A stretch of DNA of 64,000 nt, from assembly GCA_965153455.1 (NCBI GenBank), contig OZ234500.1:16491579-16555578 (forward strand), in the 5' to 3' direction. A program made the translations under genes and the position numbers. The notes under the pieces are model-generated. The model had not been told where the DNA came from and made no database searches. It saw only the letters and a program-made list of their open reading frames with translations. Of the stretch, positions 49,561 through 61,339 are shown one piece after another (position 1 is the first letter of the stretch; each line of letters opens with the position of its first letter). The stretch is from Sphagnum compactum. Its lineage: Eukaryota > Bryophyta > Sphagnopsida > Sphagnales.

Positions 49561-51250
49561 GGGTTATAAGGAGGAGGAAGAATGGCTTTAGCACTTGGCT
49601 GGCTGGAGATTGCTGGCTATGGTGGCAGAAAAGGTCAGGTCCAAAAAGGTTTTCTTGGAAACAAGGCATGTGGGGGGAGAGGAGGAGGAGAGGGGAAAGT
49701 ATATGCCATCACCCCACCTGCTACAACAAAGAAATAATGAGCAATCCAACAAGCTACCCCCAAAAAAAGAAAGCTCACTTCTGCTCCTTTCCACCTTACT
49801 GGTCCTCCTCCATTTTTATTTACAAACACCCATTTTTTCAATTGCACATTTTTCACCATGAATTAGGAGCATATGATAACATCTAAAAAGAACAAAATTT
49901 TGAATCAATCTCTGTTTTATTAACATCTACACAAAACAATTTGTGACCGAGTCCATCCCTGGCAGTTGGAATTACTACCATTGAGCTCCTTCCTTCCTTC
50001 CTGAGATTCATGCATTGCCCTGCTGCCCATATGGCGTGGGAATGGTACTCTCCTCCTCACTTTTCATTCCTTGTTTGTCTGTTTGTTTGTTTTGGAATGT
50101 GGGCCTTACATGGTTTGTCCATCCTTTGGTTCATTTATATTGCATGCTTGCTGCAAGTCTTGTACATCATTGGGTCTAGGTGTTAGGAAAGGAGTCAGAG
50201 GAGGAGGAGGAGGAGGAAGAGGAGGACTTCTTATTAGGTGAGGAGGGGAGGAGGGACAGATCCACCCCCCTTGCTTTCATGGTGGCCACATTTCCTTGTC
50301 TCTTTATTATGGCCAGCTTGGAATGGTGGGGGGGGGGGGGGGGGATAAGATGGGGTACAAGGAACACATCAACCCTCAGCCTCTTTTAACTATGGAATGC
50401 AATTGTCATGTATGTGGATTTTCATTGGATGAGGGGGTCACTCTTTGTATGTTTTATGAAGTACACATGAGATAAAAGAGTATTTTTTTTTAGTATGAAA
50501 TAATGAAGTATTAAAAAATATTTTATATAAAAAATAAATATTATCATAATCAATTCTAAGCACCCTATTTTTATTTAAGTGAATTGTAAATTATATTGTT
50601 CCTAATGAATATGTTGCACTCTTTTTTTGGCAGGCCATTTGAGAAAAATGGAAATGAACCCTCACCCTCCCCCAAGGATTGGATTCATCACAAGGAATAA
50701 AGACTAAGGTACCCCTCATTGTAAGTATTTATCATGTGAGAGAACCTTGTCGCCTTGCCTTGCCTTGCCTCCCCTTCGCTTCACCGGCACTGATTAACAT
50801 TACTTATGTTCAAGTTTTCAGCAAGCCTTCTAGTGCTACTATTGTTGTTGAATTGCTCTCATGATGGCTGGCATAAGCCACTAATGTGATCCAACAACCC
50901 AAGTAGTACAGAAAAACCAAATGACAACATGTGTATAAGTAGGTGAGTGCTATATAACATTGTTCATATCATGAGGCAAATCACTTGAATAGTCTAAAGT
51001 AAGGCTTTTATGGTTATGTTTAAGGACTTTCATGATGCGCGAAAGGTCCAAAGAGAGTTTAATGTTAGGACATCAATTTGAAAACAAAACACGATTAAGA
51101 GTATGTAATATATCGGCCCTTCAAGTAAAGGAGGCACTTACTTGATCATTTCCCCAAGACCAAGGACTCCTTCAGCTAACTATGCCACCTAAGTAAATTA
51201 GGTTTCTCACACACTTGCAAAAGATTCAGCTAGTTGCTTCGGTTTTCCAT
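49560..51250. other. Intergenic with purine-rich tracts
   Basis: GAGGAGG tracts at about 49675-49700 and 50198-50226 produce artificial Glu-rich or Ser-rich frames. A G17 run is at 50328-50344. No gene is supported. Confidence 0.5.
50328..50344. repeat. G17 homopolymer
   Basis: Seventeen consecutive G, the second longest in the window; exact length is prone to sequencing error. Confidence 0.8.
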
Positions 51251-51251
51251 G

Positions 51252-51346
51252 CCAGTGTTGGGCGGTCCTTTAGTCCAGTGCCCAGTTCAAATACCGGGAA
51301 CAGGCTGGTGGTGCTTTGAAAAAGTCGAAGAACTGCCCAACACTGG
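51252..51346. mobile_element. 95-bp MITE with intact inverted ends and 6-bp duplications
   Basis: Starts CCAGTGTTGGGCGGTCCTT and ends AAGAACTGCCCAACACTGG, which are inverted copies over about 19 bp with few mismatches. TCCATG flanks it exactly on both sides (51246-51251 and 51347-51352). If the element is taken to start at CAGTG, as in hAT elements, the 8-bp flanks TTCCATGC and GTCCATGT agree at six positions. No coding capacity. It defines the ends of a family with larger, more decayed relatives at 27139, 34486 and 60093. Confidence 0.85.
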
Positions 51347-51349
51347 TCC

Positions 51350-52805
51350 ATGTCTCTGTTAGGGTAGAACGGTCAATGAGCAGAACGGTCAATGAGCGAA
51401 CACTGAAGCGCTGAGGGCAAGCTGGATCCAAGGGGAGGGCTCTGTTGTTTCTGGTGTCCAAACAAAATTTGAATCCCTCCTATTGGTGCATCTGATGCGT
51501 TAAAAATCGTCAAAAACGGATTAGAATTGAGAAAGTTACAGCCCCCCAAAGCAGAGAGGGTCAAGAACTCAAAAAAACAGACCACCAATTGCGACAAAGT
51601 TGATTTCCAAACACCCAAAAAATTCCTTGTATGTTGTTTTGTTGCTATTAAAGTTCAAAGATGATTTGTTGAACTCAAGGTGGCACTCCTATAACACTTT
51701 AAATCGTTTAAATTGAACAAGCAATGAGAAAGTAAAAAGCTTTGAAAGTAAGAGGGGTGCAAAGAGAAAAAAAAAAACGCGTTTTGTGAGTTGAAAAGCA
51801 TATTTTTCTTCTTGCTAATTTTTTCATTACTCCTTTTCCTTTGCACTTCAAAGAGGATTTCTAGAGCTTGAGCTAGCGCTCCCATAACATTTTAAATGAA
51901 TCAAAATGAAGCACATATGACGAAGATCTAAAAAAATGTTCGATGATAAGTTAGTGATCGGCGATGGGCAGTTCTACCCTATAGCAAGGCAAGTTTCTTG
52001 TGATGATGCAAGGAATGAAGGAAGATGGTGGCTTTCTTTCATTTTCTACACAATCAAAGGACTAAACTAAATCCACCCAAAGAGCCAAGATACTTACACC
52101 TTCACTGGATGCTCCAAACTGGATCTTCTAGCAAGGTACTGCAAGCAAACTTCAAAGCACAAATTCACAAGTCCCCGACCTCAGCAACCGTGCTACAGCC
52201 ACTCCATCAATACCTAAATTCAATAGAGAGATATGAGAGAGAGAGAGAGCAATGCAAGTACTTTTTAGAGTAGTGGTGATGGTGGTGGTGGGATGTGCCT
52301 AAAGCTTGAAGTAAATGTTGAGCTACTAGTACCAAAAAAACCAAACCACCAACATTGTGCAAAATGTGAAATGGCATGCAGCTCAAATTTAAGTGTGTAC
52401 AAATCCATCCCTTGTGAGAATCTTTGACACTCTGATTGGCTGTTAGATCGCAAGTTACAACCTATAACCGATTAGCAACCTACTAGTTAGCACAAGGTAC
52501 CACCCCGGGCTCTCATTGGCCCAATGACTCTGTAACCCTAAGCCTTTGCACAGCTTGGATGAAGATTTCATAACCGTTTGTTCTCCGCATGGATGACAAG
52601 AAGACATCTAGATTCTTAGGAGGGATGGTTGTGTTTGGTTACCGGCTCAAGCGCTTTGATTACTGTGAACAGTCTTGGGTGCTCATGGGCCCCCTAACTA
52701 TTCATGATAACCATGCGCCTCATCAGTTACCTAGTCCATAATTATGTACGCAATTTCGTCGTTGAAAATAAATCGATAAGTAATTGTGATTCCAAAATTA
52801 AACAT
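51350..52805. other. Intergenic, no gene seen
   Basis: Random-looking short frames only. AACGGTCAATGAGC is directly repeated at 51369 and 51384. Confidence 0.5.
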
Positions 52806-52807
52806 TA

Positions 52808-52972
52808 GTAGTGCGGCTTATGATGTTGAGCACATATTGTAATATGGAATGAATTTTGAAAAAGAAAATGGGTATGTCATCTTTAACCTAAGTTTGAATC
52901 TAATTTTCAGTGTAATTTAAAAATTTTATTTTTATTGAATCTAAAATGACAAAAATTACTCAAAATTCAATA

Positions 52973-53003
<31 letters not shown>

Positions 53004-53020
53004 CTAGGTCAAAAATAAAA
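52808..53020 (+). repeat. Dispersed repeat C, copy 1
   Basis: Homologous to 60822-61005 in the same orientation: both contain TTGAGCACATATTGTAATAT, then GAATG..TTGAAAA.G.AAAATGG, a TAACCTAAG/TAGCCTAAG block and ATTGAATCTAAAATGACAAAAAT/ATCGAATTTCAATGACAAAAAT. A CT microsatellite (52974-53000) has expanded inside this copy only. Confidence 0.8.
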
Positions 53021-53332
53021 TAGAATTTACATAATCACCTCCATACAAAGTAGAGTATGGGTATTGACCTGATTTTATCTTATAAGTAAAATTTGTGCTT
53101 TTGCAAAACCCACTTCAAAGTCGCTGCTAATTTACAGGAAAATTTCCCAAGTGCGTCGAATTTATGATCATGGCAGCCAACTTCAACGCTAGGCAGGCAC
53201 CTTCTTCAACTTCAAATTTTTTGTTGATTACAAAATCTGTTGGGAAGATTGCTTGTCTATAATAAACAAAACACATGGGAGATGATTTGCTGAAAGACTG
53301 GGGGCCAGACCCAAGAATCTAAATTCAGAAAA

Positions 53333-53361
53333 GATACACACACACACACACACACACACAC
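53333..53361. repeat. CA microsatellite
   Basis: About 14 ACA/CAC dinucleotide units; no gene context. Confidence 0.9.
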
Positions 53362-53843
53362 ATTTGGGTTACAAGTTTAATGTCTTCCTTACAAGAACAA
53401 CATGCAGGAAGAAGGCAGCCCACCCCCCAAGTGTTCAAAGTGTTGTTGTTAGCATGTGCAAGTACACTCATGTACACTGCATTTTTGCAGTTACTGATTA
53501 GCCAAATAAATTTATTTTTTCTTTACTTCGTCTGTTAAAAGCTGCTTTTCAAAGAATGGCAGTAGTACTACTTACTTGTTGTCACTGACCCTGACCGTTA
53601 CTGAAACACATGACCATTGTCAGTTTAGATGGCTGCAGAAACAAGGATTTTGTTGCTGATCACTGGAGATGATAAGTTAAGTTAGTGTTTTCTTCTGCTA
53701 CTTGCTTGCTGGCTGGCTGGCTGGCTGGCTGGTTGCCCTTCTTTCTTGCTTCAGCATTGCTATTGTAGCCAAGTGTTATTATGATCATGGATATTGGGTA
53801 CCATTTACAAATATGAAGTTCTGAAGAAACTTATTACTTTCAG

Positions 53844-53921
53844 ATTGCAGCCGCACCATCACCTGAGCCTGCTGCTGTAAAACCATCAGTTAATCATGTC
53901 AACCTTGCACCCCCATTATGA
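53844..53921 (+). other. Possible orphan terminal exon
   Basis: After a TTACTTTCAG acceptor-like site comes an open stretch IAAAPSPEPAAVKPSVNHVN followed by LAPPL and a TGA. The Ala/Pro-rich, clean reading looks like the last exon of a plant protein, but no partner exons were found on the plus strand upstream. It may be chance or a gene relic. Confidence 0.25.
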
Positions 53922-54266
53922 AAGTCATGTAATCAAGTGATCAGAGCTCTCTCTCTGGCTACTACCACAATCAGCAACATGGGCTGAAGACATGTATATA
54001 AATATCTATATGTTTTTGAGAGAGGGGCAGGTGCGCTGCGGGGGAGTGCACCTGCACTACCTCCTCCTACTACTACTGTTGGTGGATTGCGATCAGCTGG
54101 TGAAAACATCATAGTGATCATGTGAAGTCGGGCAGAAAATGAATGTGTAATAAGCAAAAGTGTAAGAGATCCGACATCAATTACACCAATTTGAACACAC
54201 CTTAAACCCTATTATTACTGCCCAACTTATAACACACAACACCACAGAGAACAAAGTACAGACTAA

Positions 54267-54293
54267 TACATATATATATATATATATATATAT
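54267..54293. repeat. TA microsatellite
   Basis: About 12 uninterrupted TA/AT units. Confidence 0.9.
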
Positions 54294-54469
54294 TGTACTA
54301 ACCCCTCAACCGAGTTAATATCTGGTTTCACCTTGGTCACTTATTGTGTAAAAAAATAGGTCCTACATCTAGGCAGGTAGGTAGGAAAATAGGTGCCAAC
54401 TAAGTGAGCTGGTTGTTTATGCGAATGTTGTGAGGGTATCTGATTTGTAAGGTTAAAATCCGGGGTTCA

Positions 54470-54975
54470 ATTTCAAGTGCATTGTGCCTTGAACCCAAGT
54501 TGACACTCTTTTGTTGAACCAATGCAAGAATCAAACTGTGGAATTAGTCTTTTTTTTGCTAGATATGAAATCGAAATTGAACTCATGAAAAAGCATTCTT
54601 GAATATAGAGTCAAAATTTTTTAAGGTAAGAAAGTTGTTTTTCTTTATACAAAAGTTGATAAGTAGGTTGAAACTTATTATTAAATATTAATTTTTAACT
54701 AGTTATTGAACTTTGTACCTATATAGATTCGTGTTTTAATTTGTTGTAAAAATTTGTAATTATACAATTTCTAGAATTGGGGAGTGCGTAGTGGGTACAT
54801 GGAGTCGAACTGGATTTTTCAATGAGGCACAATGGTTCTTGAATTTGTTTTTTTGTTTTTTGTTTTTTGTTTTTTTTTTGCTAGAACTGAAATCAAAGGG
54901 TTTTGAAATTGAAAATACCGAGCTCAAAGCCCCGACCCACAGCAAAACTTTCAAATAAATTTTACAATGTCGAAA
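54470..54975 (+). repeat. Dispersed repeat B, copy 2
   Basis: Second copy of the family at 44580-45060, same orientation. A CTGCCCAACACTGG motif at about 55014-55027, the right end of the CCAGTGTTGG family, lies just after this copy; its matching left end was not found nearby. Confidence 0.8.
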
Positions 54976-55029
54976 ATCAGGAGCAATGCCTCCCTTAAAA
55001 AGCAAAAAAAAAACTGCCCAACACTGGTT

Positions 55030-57096
55030 TATACATAGGCAAGGGCTGCTTCTACTATCTACCTACTAATAACAACCCACTACCATGTTAGGTAACTTCG
55101 AGAAAAAAAAGAAGCAACTAAGCTAACCACCATGGTTTAGCTAGGGAACTGGAACCCAACAGAAAATTGTGTTTCCTAACCACTTGCCATCCATCCTTCA
55201 TGGTGCACAGGTGGGTGCTGGCTGGTTCACTCTGGCCCCCTTGTGCTGCAAGTCTTTATATACTCCTATATATGCCTTCTAGCTAGTAGCTGTTGTTGCA
55301 GCTAGCAAGCAGGCTGCAGAATTGCAGGCAAGCAGGCAGGCAGGCAGAGCAGGCAAGCAAAGCAGGCAAAGTAGTACTATCTAAGTTATTGTTTGATCAT
55401 CTCTCTTTCTCTCTCCATATCTGGCCAACTTCCTGCAGCACTAAGGGATATCTATCCAGCAGCCCAAGAGCAACAAACAGGCTTTTGGTTGAAAACTTAT
55501 AATCACACTAATAAAGTCCCAACTTATGAGATCACACTAAGTTGATCACACTAATAATAAGTCCTTACTTGTTCTTCTTCTCCTGATCACTGGGGATGCT
55601 TGCTTACTACTTATATTATACTGACCGCTCATTCATACAGGCAAAGACAAACATTCAAGAATTCGCAAACAAGCAGAAGAAGAAGAAAGTTGATATATTA
55701 TTAACCACCTTGACAAATACTATCCATTCTATTTATTCATGAGAATGAATTCACTGTAACAAAAAAGTGTCTACCTACATCTAAGATCGGGGCGCCAAAA
55801 ACAAAAAAGTGTCTCTGTATGTCAAGTGATTTCGCTAAGTTTTGAGTGAATTCATTAGTTATAATGAACAGGACTTAGTGGAGACATACTAAATTAACTA
55901 ATTTAATGAATAAGGACTAATGAACTGCACTCACATTTTGTAGCAGCGATTTCTTAACTACACTTGTTTATCCTACATTTTGTAGCAGTGATTGTTAACT
56001 ACACTTAGCTTTTCCTAGCTTCACTTGTGTGAAAGATAGGAGGGCATTTTGCCTGCAGATGCTTTCCCATTTTGAACAGGGATTTTAAAATTTTTTTTTT
56101 TTTGATTCAATTTTGTGATGTAGCTCTGCTGAAGTGATGACCGTCATCCATCCATAATAGGATGATTTAGCTAGATGATTTGGTTGCGTACAAGATATGA
56201 AGGTAAGAAACAAAACCAGAATCCTTCTTATATATTCTTGACTAGGGGGTATCATGTAACTTATCATAAAAATTGCATGATTTGGATTTTTATTTTATTT
56301 TTTCCTTCGAAATCTGGCAAATTTGGGCAAGGTTTTTTTTTCCATGAAAAATCCTTTGTATAGGTCAAAATCAGGTGAACCAGTGGGCAATTAAAAAAAA
56401 AAGATCAAAATACCTGCCCACCCCCACACTGGTAGGGTAGGTAGGTAGGTAGGTAGGTACTCCCCTTGTACGAAGAGGCCTGGTTTTGAGGTTGCTCTTA
56501 ACAAGGAAAAAGAAAAGGAATTATGTAGGACCCCCAGAGAAGAAACATCATTCATTCATTCATTCAAGATTTATCATCCATCCATGATCATTCATTCATC
56601 CATCCATGGTCATCCATCCACATCTTGCCATGGTTTTTGTTGTTTTCTTTTGTAGTCGCCGTCTTCATCGTCGCGAGATAATAGCACTTGTTGTTGTACT
56701 GATTCTCTCTTATTAGTCCAATTTGCTCTTGTTGTTGACGTTGTTGTTGTGGATTTTTCTTGGCCTGCTCGTGGTGATGATGGTAATGGTAGTGGTGGTG
56801 GTCTTGTTTTTGTGATTTTTTTTTTGGGTTTGCTCTGGGTTGCTTTGTTTGTCCATTGGGTGTCTTCTTCTTCTTCTTTGAGTGTTTTCCGTGTGGGACA
56901 ATAATGCTTATGGTGGTACCAGTTTGAAAGGCTTGTAAGAAAAAGGCCGCCTATTTCCCAACAATCTTCTTGCCTTGCTTTCGTCTCAGAAGATTACAGT
57001 TCCGCGAATATTATCTTCTTCTGGTGCTCTTCGTGCTCTACTACAGTCTTGCAGCTAGACTGGCTGAGCACAGCAGCATTAGCAGCAGCAGTATCA
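55030..57096. other. Upstream region of the BOI-like gene
   Basis: No gene seen up to about 56950. Simple repeats: AGGCAGGC units near 55328-55352, GTAGGTAG units at 56436-56459, and CATTCATTCATT with CCATCCATCC at 56550-56612. The last few hundred bases, with TCTTCTTCT and GTTGTTGTTG runs, probably include promoter and 5' UTR of the BOI-like gene. Confidence 0.5.
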
Positions 57097-59372
57097 ATGG
57101 CAGTACAAGCCCAATATCCTTCCAATGCCCTCCTCCCGAGTTACCGCAACAGGTTGCCCTCTCCGTCTCTCTGTTTGGGTTTCTTCTTAGCCATGTTCTT
57201 CCTCTTTTGGCTGGTCGGAATTGGCAATTGGATTCGAGAGAGAGAGAGAGAGACACACACACACACACACATACACACAAAATTCAGCTGAGAATTGCAG
57301 TGTTCCAAGAGACCCTGTGCTTTCTTTGGAGGTCCCTGAAGACTTGTGACCAGTGCTCTTGGGTTTGGGTCAGGGAGAGCGGGAATGGAAAGTTTTGTAA
57401 TGGGGTTTTGTGTTGGGTCTTCTTCCTGAGTGCAGGGCCAGGCCAGTGTTTGGTGGTGACAACCTGAGTTTCTTGTCGCCTTTGAACTTCAACAACCAAA
57501 GCTCCTCTCCTCTTGATGAGTTTCAGATTCATCAACCATACCCTAATCCTGCTGCAGCTGCTGGAGGATCCAATCCTTTGCGCACATTCAATCAACGTGA
57601 GCCCCTTTTTTCTCCCTCTCTCACCTCATCCCCACAACAATCACCGCCATCTTGAATGGGTTGCGGCTGCATCCAACCCATGACCATAGACTTCTGCGCA
57701 AGTGACTTCTTCTCTGCAGAGCTTCTTGTAGAATTCTTCTCGTTTTCTCCTGGTTCCTATAGCTCCAGAAAACATCAGTCCATGGTCATCAACTTCTTGT
57801 CGAATTCTTCTCGTTTTCTCATGGTTCCTATAGCTCTGGGGAAAAAATCAGTTCATGGTCATCAGCTTCCTGTAGAATTCTTCTCATTTTCTCATGTTTC
57901 CTCTAGCTCCAGGAAAAGATCAGTCCATGGTCACGTCTGTCATGAGTTGGATGCAGATTCAAGTCTGTTGAGCTTGAAACTCTTGGGGACTGAAAACAGA
58001 AGCTTCATGGGCTCTGTTGGAAACCAGTCATGGATTTCAATTTAGAAGGGGAATTGAAGGCAAAGAGATCAGTGCACAACCCTTTTCAGGCTTTGTCCAT
58101 AGCAGTTTGTCTGTCTGTCTGTCTTTCTTTTGGTCTGTGGGTTGTAAATTTGGAAGTTAACACAAGAGCCTTTGGTTGGGATTTTTGTGCAGTAGTAGGA
58201 GGACCCAGTCTTGTACATCAGCCAGCAATGAACGCAACTCTTTTCAACTGCACCAACAATGAATGTGACAATGAGCTTGCATGTACTCTACTGGGTTCAA
58301 GGAAAAGAGCTAGGGAAGGAGATGTGCTGATCAATCAGAGACAGCAGCAGCCACAGCAACAACATCAGCTATTCAACCAGTCTAGCCAGTCACAGTTGCA
58401 GCAGCACCAACATCAGCAAGTGCTGAATGTTGCAGACTACCAGAGCCATGTGACAGGAGGTCCTATGGCGATACCTCCTCCATCAACTGGAGGAGTCTCA
58501 ACAGGGTTACGCCTCACATTTGAGGATGACCAACTGAACTCAACTTCATCAGCTTCTACAAGCGGAAGAGGAACTATTTCTTCACCCCTTTTGTCTATCG
58601 TCAGTGAAGATCTGAGCACACAAATTCAGCAGGAGAGTGAAGAGATCGAACTGCTTTTCAAAGCCCAGGTGGTGCTTGCTTTTTTTCACCTACCATTTTT
58701 TTTGAATTTGGTTGGTTGAGAGAGCTTGATGTCCACCCCTGCCCCCTGGATGTCGAAAGAGGTGTTTGAGTGTTTTTTTGGGAAACATGGTTGTTGGATG
58801 CTGATGATTCTTGAACACACATATTCCAGGGGGAGCAAGTTTGCCAACTTCTGGAAGAGAAGAGGCAGCGGCATTCGAGAGCACTGCTGGCTGCATTTGA
58901 GGAAGGCATATCACAACGTTTTCGAGACAAGGACTTGGAAATGGAGAACATGAAGCGACAAAACCTAGAACTTGCAGAGCATGTGAAGCAGCTGAGCATA
59001 AAGGTGCATAACTGGCAGGCTAAGGCCAGGGCGAATGAGGCCATGGTGACAGCTTTAAAGTCGAATCTTCAACAGGCACAGCAAGCAGTTGCATTAAGCC
59101 TGGAGCAGAGTAAAGAGGGCTGTGGTGATAGTGAGGCTGATGATGCAGCCTCCTCTCATCATGGAGATGATGATGCACATGCACGTACATTCAAAGAAAA
59201 TCGAGAACTTCGTGAGCAACGTACATGCAGGGTGTGCCGTTGCAATGATGTTTCAATTCTCTTGTTACCTTGTCGGCACCTGTGCTTGTGCAAGGAGTGT
59301 GAAGCACGCCTTGATGCATGCCCTCTTTGCCGCTCTCTCAAGAATGCTAGTGTCCAAGTCTACATGTCATGA
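57097..59372 (+). CDS. BOI/SBP1-like RING-type E3 ubiquitin ligase, four exons, about 411 aa
   Basis: Exons 57097-57152, 57436-57596, 58193-58668 and 58830-59372 join in phase across GT-AG introns. The start MAVQAQYPSN is a hallmark of the BOI family. The middle carries a basic SRKRAREGD motif and Gln-rich runs, then a coiled-coil region (EEIELLFKAQ, QVCQLLEEKRQRHSRAL, FEEGISQRFRDKDLEMEN, LSIKVHNWQAKARANEA) that includes the WRD-type segment. It ends in a C3HC4 RING: CRVC, LLPCRHLCLCKEC, CPLC, finishing VQVYMS. BOI-related proteins ubiquitinate targets and restrain cell death and gibberellin responses, often in the nucleus; SBP1 relatives bind S-RNases. All eight zinc ligands are present and no internal stops remain, so the gene appears intact. 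The exact ligase partners cannot be read from sequence. Confidence 0.93.
57722..57932. repeat. Three tandem 67-73-bp units in BOI-like intron 2
   Basis: Units start CTTCTTGTAGAATTCTTCTC at 57722, CTTCTTGTCGAATTCTTCTC at 57793 and CTTCCTGTAGAATTCTTCTC at 57866, each running through CC(T/A)GG or CTCC, GAAAA.ATCAGT(C/T)CATGGTCA. The array lies inside intron 2 (57597-58192). The 129-codon frame across it is a product of the repeat and not a separate gene. Confidence 0.88.
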
Positions 59373-60092
59373 CCATTAGAACAAACCAGATTCTACAACA
59401 GGATATGTCAGAAACAGAGCTTCAGTCACCACCTTTCAGGATTCAAACAACAGGCAAGAACAACATTTCAGCTCCAGTACCTCATTTCATTTGCATTAGG
59501 AATGGAATACACATGAAAAGAGGAATCAATGATGAAGAGGAGGAGAAACAAAATTCAGCATCTTAGGGTAATTATAGATAAGCAAAAAGGATACTAATGT
59601 TTGGGTGTCCAGTTCTTTGGACATGCAGCAGCCAAGATAACAACACTAAATGATTGTATGCTTTGTTGACCTGAAAACAGCATGCATAATTTTTTGGGGT
59701 TGTAAAGGAAAGATTAGAAGAGAGTCGGTCACTACTACTCTGTGCATAGATTAGACCTAGTAGTAGATCAAGCACATTTTGTTTGACCTATTGATCACAT
59801 ACCAAAAGGAACTGTTATCGCTTTTCTCCCATTGTACATTGTGAATTCATTTGTTGGACACCACTCAGAAAACTCTTTACCTGTATAAAACTCTCCGACA
59901 GTAGTTGGGTGTTTGCCCTTTCTTCAGAACTGTCCTTCCATGTATTTTGGAAATTGTTTTTGGGCAATCTCATAGTTCAATGGTGTGATGAGAACAATAG
60001 AGGAAATGAACGGAACGATAAATGGTGTGATGTTTGTGATCTTGCAGAGCGTTGATAAAGAGAGTGGTGTGAGAAATGGTGTAATGTTTCTA
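59373..60092 (+). other. 3' flank of the BOI-like gene
   Basis: No further coding exon. The sequence directly after the stop is moderately AT-rich and probably contains the 3' UTR; I could not fix a single polyadenylation site. Confidence 0.45.
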
Positions 60093-60740
60093 CCAGTGTT
60101 GGCCAGTTCACTTACTACAGTTTCTGAGTGGCTGGACCCAAGGTCCAAAATCCTTGCATGTTGATTTGTGTACATGTTTTCTTGTGTGTAGCTTTGTTAG
60201 TTCCAATAGTGTTGGGTGCTGATCTAGTAAGCATACTGACAGCAGGCAGTTCAAGTACTGTGTTGTGTCTTGTGCAGTTTTTGGGTAACCAGACCCAAGG
60301 ATTGCAATCCTGCTGGCCCAAGGTAAGTGGAGTGGAGCACCCAAGGTCCCAAATCTTCTGTCCTTATTTCTGAGTAAGTGGAGCACCCAAGGTCCCAAAT
60401 CTTGCTGGCTGGTTCCCTGCTGGGTTTCTGGTGGTAACTGGACCCAGATGCAAGATTCTGGTTTCTGGGTAGCTAGACTTGATGTAGCTGGATCTCAGGT
60501 GTAGAATTCTGCTGGCTGGTCTTCTACATATTCAGGCTTCTGGGTAACTGCACCCAAGGTTCAGAATCCTGCTGGAACCAGAATTGAAACTAGAGCATGG
60601 TTCTCTGGGTGACCAGAACCAAGATCCACAATCTTGCTGGAACTAGAACTGAAACAGACCCTGGTTCCTGGGAACCTGAACTGAGCCTCCACAATCTTTG
60701 CTGGAACTGGAACTGGAACTGAAACCAGACCCATGCTTTA
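60093..60740. mobile_element. CCAGTGTTGG-family element with degenerate internal repeats
   Basis: Starts CCAGTGTTGGCCAGTTC at 60093; a second start-like TAGTGTTGGGTGCTG is at about 60208. The body is made of about ten degenerate copies, spaced 50-70 bp, of a word like GGTAACTGGACCCAAGGTTC followed by a block resembling CAAAATCCTGCTGG. The later units drift into GGAACTGGAACTGAAACC. No right terminus was found. Same family as 27139, 34486 and 51252. Confidence 0.5.
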
Positions 60741-60821
60741 TGGGACCTATTATGCTGTTTTTTTTCAATCTCTTGTTCTCTGCAATCTTTGAAAGTGATT
60801 TCATTTGTTAAATATGTGGCT

Positions 60822-61005
60822 TGTGCTGTTGAGCACATATTGTAATATATTAAATGAATGTTGAAAAGGGAAAATGGTACCCTTCTTTAGCCTAAGCCTG
60901 AAATTCAATTTCCACTAGCAATTCAAAACTGAAATTTTTTATCGAATTTCAATGACAAAAATCACTCAAGTTTCAATATCTTCTATATCTTGGTCCAAAC
61001 ATTTT
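60822..61005 (+). repeat. Dispersed repeat C, copy 2
   Basis: Second copy of the family at 52808-53020, with TTGAGCACATATTGTAATAT at about 60830. It has a plain TTCAATATCTTC where copy 1 has an expanded CT tract. Confidence 0.8.
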
Positions 61006-61339
61006 GAAACCACCTCCATCTTACTCATTGAAAGCTTTCAAAGAGTGTGCATCCCTGCGATTTTTTAGTTTAAATCATATTGAATTTTCAATGACAAAAT
61101 TGTTCAATATTCAATACCTTTGACGCCTTGCTGCACCCTTACTCATCAAGAGCTTTTCAACACCACTAAGGTCCTACGGTTTGGGAGCTATGAATGTAAC
61201 AAATAGAATGTTAAACAAATCAACTTCTTTAATAGTAAAATAGCTTGGTGCTTGGTGTGGGACCTACCTAGCCACACAAATGTGCTAGAAACTAGCTCTC
61301 AGTACTAGTGGCCTTAATCCTCTTCTTAAAGTGCAATAT

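Noticed and set aside
54032-54056. GCAGGTGC...GCACCTGC inverted repeat as a microRNA precursor
   Set aside because: The arms are only about 8 bp, too short for a plant microRNA hairpin.
57656-58045. 129-codon frame across BOI-like intron 2
   Set aside because: It is produced by the 70-bp tandem repeat and lies within a well-phased intron.
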